A stretch of 10,772 bases of DNA from Archangiaceae bacterium (GTDB taxonomy: Bacteria; Myxococcota; Myxococcia; Myxococcales; Myxococcaceae), in NCBI GenBank assembly GCA_023248915.1, contig JAHFDQ010000080.1:1-10772 (forward strand), written 5' to 3'. A program made the position numbers and the translations under genes. The notes beneath the pieces are model-generated. The model was not told where the DNA came from. It saw nothing but the letters and a program-made list of their open reading frames with translations, and ran no database searches. Shown piece after piece: positions 7,501 through 10,772 of this stretch (positions are counted from its first letter, which is position 1; every line of letters starts with the position of its first letter).

Positions 7501-7876
7501 GCAGCGGTTCACCACCGGCTCGCCGCTCATCGGCGGAGACGCCATCTCGGCGCTCTGGGTGCAGAGCCCCACCCGGGCCTGGTTCGGCGGCAACTTCGGC
7601 GTGACCTGGTTCGACACCGCCAGCGGGTTCGGCACCAAACAGCCGGTGCCGGCGCTGGGCGCCAGCTCGACGACGACGGTTCGCGGCATCCGCCAGAGCG
7701 CCATGCATGGGCTGGTCGCGGTGGGCGAGAGCGGCGGCCTGGGCACCTCGTGGAAGTGGAACGGCACGGCGTGGGCGCTGCAGTCGGGCTTCGACAGCCC
7801 CGTTCAGGCGCTCGAGCTGGACGGGACGGGCCTCGTCGCCGTCGGCAGCAACGGGCGCGTCTTCCGGAAGAAGTGA
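4511..7876 (+). CDS. Large Cys-repeat and beta-propeller-like surface lipoprotein (1121 aa)
   Basis: The start is the ATG at 4511, with GGAG at 4504-4507. It gives a signal peptide with hydrophobic core LQLILLAGTAGVL and Cys22 in VLTTSC, an imperfect lipobox, so probably a lipoprotein. Residues 22-75 are a first Cys-rich module with 11 cysteines. Residues 87-100 are 14 glycines in a row, likely a hinge. Residues 103-524 are eight repeats of about 53 aa, each with about eight cysteines and a core like PETDSAFCARLGASCG followed by CGGGG. Residues 538-1121 are 14 repeats of about 42 aa with a core like SATDVWAVG and a later WNGTAW, as expected of beta-propeller blades. No catalytic motif is seen, so binding or adhesion is inferred. 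The frame is also open upstream to 4202, but that part lacks a signal peptide and overlaps the divergent gene. It is convergent with the FN3/PKD protein gene, 24 bp away. Confidence 0.88.
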   Translation: MRSPTLQLILLAGTAGVLTTSCEVEPPPCGPSTCFGCCTTSGECQSGIAESACGSGGFACVTCPPTMECSPSVGCTALPQASDGGSGGGGGGGGGGGGGGTTCTAESNASLCARLGRSCGALQAPDNCGKSRSVASCGTCSQPNSACGAAGTCVCQPETNAQLCQKAGKNCGVATLTDACGIARSPSCGTCSGTNTCGGTGTPNVCGCAPETDYQLCARLGHACGALTATNNCGQSRSVTSCGSCSGSNTCSSGVCACSAETNSAFCARLGAVCGAVSGTDLCGNPKSVANCGSCGTYQTCGGAGVPNHCGCTPEADSELCANLGKSCGSVYSTDNCGFGRTATCGTCTAPQTCGGGGVSNLCGCAPESDAQFCARLAKNCGTVTAGDNCGLARSVTCGSGCGSLQTCGGGGIANVCGCTPETDSAFCARLGASCGSRTGTDTCGVTRNVASCGACPANTTCGGGGTANACGCTPETNFAFCARVGAQCGSRTGVDNCGTARSVANCGTCSPMSACGTSAANVCTPYSETFNPVCNSEGWCWEAPKPFGGPLYDVLALTASDLYAVGGGAMVLHFDGSKWSGAFDGKQPALRALWASSASDVWMVGEKATVRRGSGSTWTAVPLPAGASANLYAVHGFSSSDVWVAGDYLAYHWNGSGWTPYSFPARVTGLWGAASGDLWAVGAGFISRWNGTAWAAQPSITWSFTDVHGFSATDVWAVASGHVLHWNGSYWSDVASKSCTSVWGTASTDLWFSCYDSGYQLEHFDGTAWTAGGANSGDRRIGGTAAGGLVAVSTYGFIERLVSQQWVQVAPTAVPLNGTPTSLQVFPGGDALAFVTGSGLGPIAKRSGGVWTRSTTPAEYPQCVWGTSVTDYWVGSEDSDTHRRPIAYHTVGGASTGYDVTYTSGTRYPNITAMWGSGAGNLFGVGETYWNYYSGTTSIDYGFYKYDGTAWSLVLDNATTDSGLSSPLRYIHGASATDVWAADSGATIWRLVGGSWQRFTTGSPLIGGDAISALWVQSPTRAWFGGNFGVTWFDTASGFGTKQPVPALGASSTTTVRGIRQSAMHGLVAVGESGGLGTSWKWNGTAWALQSGFDSPVQALELDGTGLVAVGSNGRVFRKK
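4769..4810 (+). repeat. Polyglycine hinge, 14 codons
   Basis: Fourteen consecutive Gly codons (residues 87-100) separate the first Cys-rich module from the eight-repeat array. All four Gly codons are used, so at DNA level it is an imperfect GGN tract. It probably acts as a flexible spacer between membrane anchor and repeats. Confidence 0.9.
4817..6082 (+). repeat. Eight tandem Cys-rich protein repeats of about 53 aa (about 159 bp)
   Basis: The repeats begin near residues 103, 155, 208, 258, 312, 365, 419 and 473 of the repeat protein. A typical unit has cysteines spaced as in repeat 7: 419, 428, 435, 444, 453, 456, 462, 471. Conserved words are PETD, FCARLG, DNCG, RSV, CGTC and CGGGG. Repeat 3 is shorter and has lost the CGGGG word. 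An even number of eight Cys per unit suggests four disulfides each. The same repeat style is common in secreted proteins of myxobacteria, and no enzymatic role is known to me. Confidence 0.88.
6167..7873 (+). repeat. Fourteen propeller-blade-like repeats (about 42 aa)
   Basis: Units start near residues 554, 591, 632, 668, 705, 740, 780, 821, 863, 912, 969, 1012, 1057 and 1098. The pattern is a hydrophobic strand, G-x-S-x-x-D-V-W-A-V-G, then a strand ending in H-W-N-G-x-x-W. The last unit stops after VGSNGRVFRKK without its final Trp strand. A matching strand (GWCWEAPKP, 539-547) lies just before unit 1, as in propellers closed by N- and C-terminal strands. Units 7, 8, 12 and 14 are divergent. 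Confidence 0.7.
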
Positions 7877-7910
7877 CGGCGCGTCAGTACCGGAGCAACG
7901 TCACTTCCGG
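7864..7910. terminator. Stem-loop spanning both stop codons of the convergent genes
   Basis: The left arm 7864-7878 (CCGGAAGAAGTGACG) pairs with the right arm 7899-7910 (CGTCACTTCCGG). This makes 12 bp with a 3-nt AAG bulge and a 20-nt loop. It covers the last codons and stops of both convergent genes and the gap between them. It could end transcription from both sides or protect mRNA 3' ends. Neither strand has a T-tract after it, so termination by the classical intrinsic mechanism is doubtful. Confidence 0.5.
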
Positions 7911-10714
7911 CAGCGGCGTGGACAGCGACGCCCGAGCGCGGCGAGAGCCACGAGCGCGAGCCCGTCCAGGCCGCCTTCTGCGCCCTGGCAGCCGCAGTCG
8001 ACCGCGAAGGCCTTGGACTCCGAGGCACTGCAGGTGACGTCGACTTCGTAGCTCTGTCCCGCCGTGCCAGCGGGGTTGCTGGCAATCAGGCTGACCCGCT
8101 CGAGCTTGGCCTCGGAGGGCGTCCACTGCACCTGGCCCGTCGTGCTGTCCACCGCCAGGGCCCTTGGCGTACCCACCCCCGAGTACCAATGAATGGGCCG
8201 CGTCCCTCTCGCCAGGGGCCTGTCCTCGAGCTCCTTGGCGTAGTGGTACGCCGCGCGGCAGGCGGCTTCCTTCGAAGGTACGGTGAAGACTTGCGGCGGC
8301 GTCTCTCCCGAGGCCGTCTGCACCACCACGTCCACCCTGTCGGTGCAGACCAGCCCGTGGTTGTTTTTGACTCTCAACGTCGCCCGGACCGTCGCCGGGG
8401 TGTCGAAGGTCCTTTGCACGACCGGTTCCAAGCGCGTGCTTCCGTCGTCCTCGAAGGTCCACGCCGCCTGGGTAATGAGGCCGCCGAGGTTTGGGTCGAC
8501 GTAGGCGGCGGTGAAGGTCACGGGCAACGGCACTCTTCCCGCGCTGGGGCTTGCCGACGCGCGGCAGATGGGGGGGAAGTAGGGCGGCTTGTCCACCACC
8601 ACCTCGACATCGTCGGAACCGACACAACCATTACCGTCCACGCCCCACAACCGCGCCCGGTACCGCCCGGGGCCGTAGGTGTGCGACGGCTCTGCTACAG
8701 AAGAGCCGGTGTCGTCTCCGAAGTCCCACGCCCGGAAAATTCCCTGCGTGCAGTTGCACCCGAACGACACGGTGAGGGAGTCCACTCCATGGAGGGAGTC
8801 GGCAAGGACTTGCACCAACGGGGGATTGGGGCACTCCGCGTCTCCCACGACCACCCCGACGGAAGTCGAGCCTTGGCTTCCGAAGGTGTCGGTGACGGTG
8901 AGGTGGACGGTGTAGCCACCCGAGAGGGCGAAGGAATGGGACAGGCCGACCCCGTTACCCAGGTCCCCGTCGCCAAAGTCCCACTGGTAGGAGACGAGGG
9001 TCGCGCCCGGACCGGCCGTGCTCGTCGAGCCATCGAGGGAAATGGAATCGGAAACGCCGGCCGCGGGTGGAGCGGCCGTAATCCGGGCCATGGGTGGACT
9101 GACGGCCGCAGCGGCCACACCGACGTCGAAGGAGTAGCTGTCGGAAGAGCACGAGTCCTGGGCCCGAAGGCACAGACTTACCGTGCCGGCGGCGGCGGGA
9201 GTCCAGAAGACCAGGCCGGTGGCGGGGTCGACCTGGAAGCCAGCAACTGCAGGAGTGGCGCACGAGGCAAAGCCGACCGGGCCAGTCCCGCCAGTGACGC
9301 CCACTTGGCCGGTGGCGTTGAGTTGGTAGGAAACTCCCACGGCCGCGAAGAGGTTGGCGTCGTGGACAACCAACACGGGCGCGGCGCAGCCGCCGTCCAG
9401 GGCGCCAGCGTCGGCTCCTGCGTCAAGGCCCCCCGCGTCGGCAACACCGGCGTCCGAGGCGGGGCAAACGTCCAGGATGCCTGTCGTCGTGTAGAACGAG
9501 GTATTTCCCACGCCGTCCGCCGACCGGACGCGATACTGCCAGCGCCCACAGGCGACAATCTCGGGGTAGACGTTGGTGCTCGGGTTGGCGAGCACCGTCC
9601 AGGTGACCGGCGCGTCGGGGCTCCGCTCCAGTCCGTACCCCACCAGCCCCGAGCCGCCCAGGTCGGTCGACGCGCCCCAGGAAAGGGTGAAGCCGGTATC
9701 GGTGTACGGCTCAGAACCCGCGTCGATGGGTCCCGGTGTCGTCGGCCGCGTGTCGTCCACTTGAATCAGGTTGGAGCTCGCCGACCAGTCACTCACCAGG
9801 CCGCCCACAACGCCCGACAGTCGATAGCGGTAGAACCCGGTCGCCGGCGCATTGTCGGTGGTGCTCAGGCCCGTCACCACCGTCCGATGCGACCAGGTGC
9901 CGCCGTCGTCGCCACTGCGAGAAAGCACGTAGCTGTCCACCCCGGCGTCGGGCCAGGCCAGTTGGACGCTGGCGCTCGTCAGAGTCGGACCGGAGGCGGC
10001 CGACGGAACCGGGATGCCGCCCGGAGCCACCAAGTTCAAGGCGAGCGAAGGAGTGCTGTAGCCCGAACGGTTGCCGGCCACGTCCTGTGCGTAGACTCGG
10101 TAGAGGTATTTCCCCGGCCCCAGAATCACCGAGTAGCTCGCGCCCAGACCGACGGTGATTCCGATCCCGTAGCTCCCACCGTCGTTGTCGTTCCGTTCCA
10201 GGCTGTAGCGCGACACGCCGCTGAGGTTGTCGGTGCTGGGAGTCCAACTCAGGTTGCAGGTGCCGGTGCAGGGGTCCGGAACGCTGACCGGGGTCGGAGG
10301 CTGCGAGGGGGCCACGGCGTCCACGGTGAAATTCGTCTCGGCGGAGAACGAAGACCACGCACCGTCGGAGTACTGGAGGTGCCAGAAGTACTGAAGGCCG
10401 TCGGTGAGCGCTGGCGTCGTCCAGTAGCTGTTCGACCCCAGGGTTCCCGAGTCCACCGACCCGGCGCCTCCGTACGTTCCGGTGGCGAGTCTCACCTCGA
10501 AGTAGGCGGCAACGCGGAGGTCGCCTTCCGGGTCCGAATACGTGCTTCCGCTGAGCGGGGCGGAGGCCGTCGTCCAGCCGCCATCGGCCGGGCTGCGATT
10601 GGAAGGCGTCACCGGCGGAAGGGCCAGCGCCGCCGAGCTGGCCCCCAAGGAAAGCAACGCCCAGACGATGGGTCGCACAGGCACTTCTCTCCAACACTCC
10701 GGCCGGAACTTCAT
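7901..10714 (-). CDS. Secreted FN3/PKD-domain surface protein with MYXO-CTERM tail (937 aa)
   Basis: Residues 1-31 are a signal peptide with core IVWALLSLGASSAALA and probable cleavage after ALA. Four FN3/Ig-like domains follow (about 35-132, 137-228, 232-318, 326-415). Then come an Asp/Ala/Gly linker (421-442), an Ig-like domain with FQVDPATGLVFWTP (493-506), and PKD-like domains with WDFGDG (578-583), WDFGDD (663-668) and a degenerate WTFEDD (752-757). A last Ig-like domain has DSTTGQVQWTP (856-866), and the protein ends in a MYXO-CTERM tail. There is no catalytic domain, so this looks like an adhesin or matrix protein; location at the cell surface is inferred from the tail. The ATG at 10714 is taken as start. 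GTG codons at 10684 or 10678 would give a more compact signal peptide and have a GGAG upstream, so they are real alternatives. It is convergent with the repeat protein gene. Confidence 0.88.
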   Translation of the reverse strand: MKFRPECWREVPVRPIVWALLSLGASSAALALPPVTPSNRSPADGGWTTASAPLSGSTYSDPEGDLRVAAYFEVRLATGTYGGAGSVDSGTLGSNSYWTTPALTDGLQYFWHLQYSDGAWSSFSAETNFTVDAVAPSQPPTPVSVPDPCTGTCNLSWTPSTDNLSGVSRYSLERNDNDGGSYGIGITVGLGASYSVILGPGKYLYRVYAQDVAGNRSGYSTPSLALNLVAPGGIPVPSAASGPTLTSASVQLAWPDAGVDSYVLSRSGDDGGTWSHRTVVTGLSTTDNAPATGFYRYRLSGVVGGLVSDWSASSNLIQVDDTRPTTPGPIDAGSEPYTDTGFTLSWGASTDLGGSGLVGYGLERSPDAPVTWTVLANPSTNVYPEIVACGRWQYRVRSADGVGNTSFYTTTGILDVCPASDAGVADAGGLDAGADAGALDGGCAAPVLVVHDANLFAAVGVSYQLNATGQVGVTGGTGPVGFASCATPAVAGFQVDPATGLVFWTPAAAGTVSLCLRAQDSCSSDSYSFDVGVAAAAVSPPMARITAAPPAAGVSDSISLDGSTSTAGPGATLVSYQWDFGDGDLGNGVGLSHSFALSGGYTVHLTVTDTFGSQGSTSVGVVVGDAECPNPPLVQVLADSLHGVDSLTVSFGCNCTQGIFRAWDFGDDTGSSVAEPSHTYGPGRYRARLWGVDGNGCVGSDDVEVVVDKPPYFPPICRASASPSAGRVPLPVTFTAAYVDPNLGGLITQAAWTFEDDGSTRLEPVVQRTFDTPATVRATLRVKNNHGLVCTDRVDVVVQTASGETPPQVFTVPSKEAACRAAYHYAKELEDRPLARGTRPIHWYSGVGTPRALAVDSTTGQVQWTPSEAKLERVSLIASNPAGTAGQSYEVDVTCSASESKAFAVDCGCQGAEGGLDGLALVALAALGRRCPRRCRK
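7904..7996 (-). other. MYXO-CTERM sorting tail of the FN3/PKD protein
   Basis: Residues 907-937 read CGCQGAEGG, then the hydrophobic LDGLALVALAALG, then a basic tail RRCPRRCRK. The Cys-Gly-Cys motif followed by a membrane segment and arginines is the classic MYXO-CTERM layout. Two extra cysteines in the basic tail are unusual. Confidence 0.8.
9389..9454 (-). repeat. Asp-Ala-Gly linker of the FN3/PKD protein
   Basis: Residues 421-442 consist almost only of Asp, Ala and Gly in DAG/DGG steps. This low-complexity spacer divides the FN3-like half from the PKD half. Such linkers are frequent in exported myxobacterial proteins. Confidence 0.8.
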
Positions 10715-10772
10715 CCAAGAAAATACTCCCGGAATTGCGCAGTGCGATCAAGGCCTGTCGTCGAGATCGCCG
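10715..10772 (-). promoter_or_regulatory. Upstream region of FN3/PKD gene with weak sigma-70-like promoter
   Basis: On the minus strand TTGATC (10751-10746) and GAGTAT (10728-10723) are separated by 17 bp. Between them an imperfect dyad, 10734-10748 (ATTGCGCAGTGCGAT), fills most of the spacer and might be an operator. With this promoter, transcription would start about at the ATG at 10714, which would favour the downstream GTG starts or a leaderless mRNA. Both hexamers are weak matches. Confidence 0.27.

Noticed and set aside
4112..7708. A 1198-codon open frame on the minus strand opposite the repeat protein
   Set aside because: Its translation is low-complexity Arg/Ala/Gly-rich with no domain, and it lies antisense to a gene with clear repeats and signal peptide. 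Long antisense frames are expected in DNA this GC-rich.

Overview
This window (about 10.8 kb, very GC-rich, several GTG starts) looks like a myxobacterial (Myxococcota) chromosome segment. The evidence is two C-terminal tails of the MYXO-CTERM kind (Cys motif, hydrophobic helix, Arg-rich end), Asp/Ala/Gly linkers, Cys-rich tandem repeats of a type common in secreted myxobacterial proteins, and many lipoproteins. Suborder or genus cannot be fixed from the sequence alone. I see no rRNA, tRNA, CRISPR array, insertion sequence or phage gene.

Left part (1-1828, minus strand): a cobalamin-binding-type radical SAM enzyme gene is followed in the same direction by two small lipoprotein genes. The second overlaps the first by 4 bp and runs off the left edge. 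The group is probably one transcription unit, but the substrate of the radical SAM protein is not evident from its neighbours.

Middle (1959-3569, plus strand): prmA and rsmE form a tight two-gene housekeeping unit for ribosome methylation (ribosomal protein L11 and 16S rRNA U1498). It diverges from the radical SAM gene across 130 bp that hold a possible leaderless promoter for prmA. A G+C-rich stem-loop separates rsmE from the convergent gene that follows.

Right part (3625-10714): three genes for surface proteins without recognisable catalytic domains. (a) A 232-aa protein with both an N-terminal lipobox and a C-terminal MYXO-CTERM-like tail (minus strand). (b) Divergent from it, a 1121-aa putative lipoprotein with a Cys-rich head, a 14-residue polyglycine hinge, eight repeats of about 53 aa with eight cysteines each, and 14 propeller-type repeats that could make two seven-bladed beta-propellers. 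(c) Convergent with that, a 937-aa secreted mosaic of FN3-like and PKD-like domains with a MYXO-CTERM tail. Genes b and c end in nearly the same sequence in opposite orientation, which makes a 12-bp bulged stem-loop spanning both stop codons. The three may build an adhesive or matrix-facing surface module. That is inferred from domains and adjacency only.
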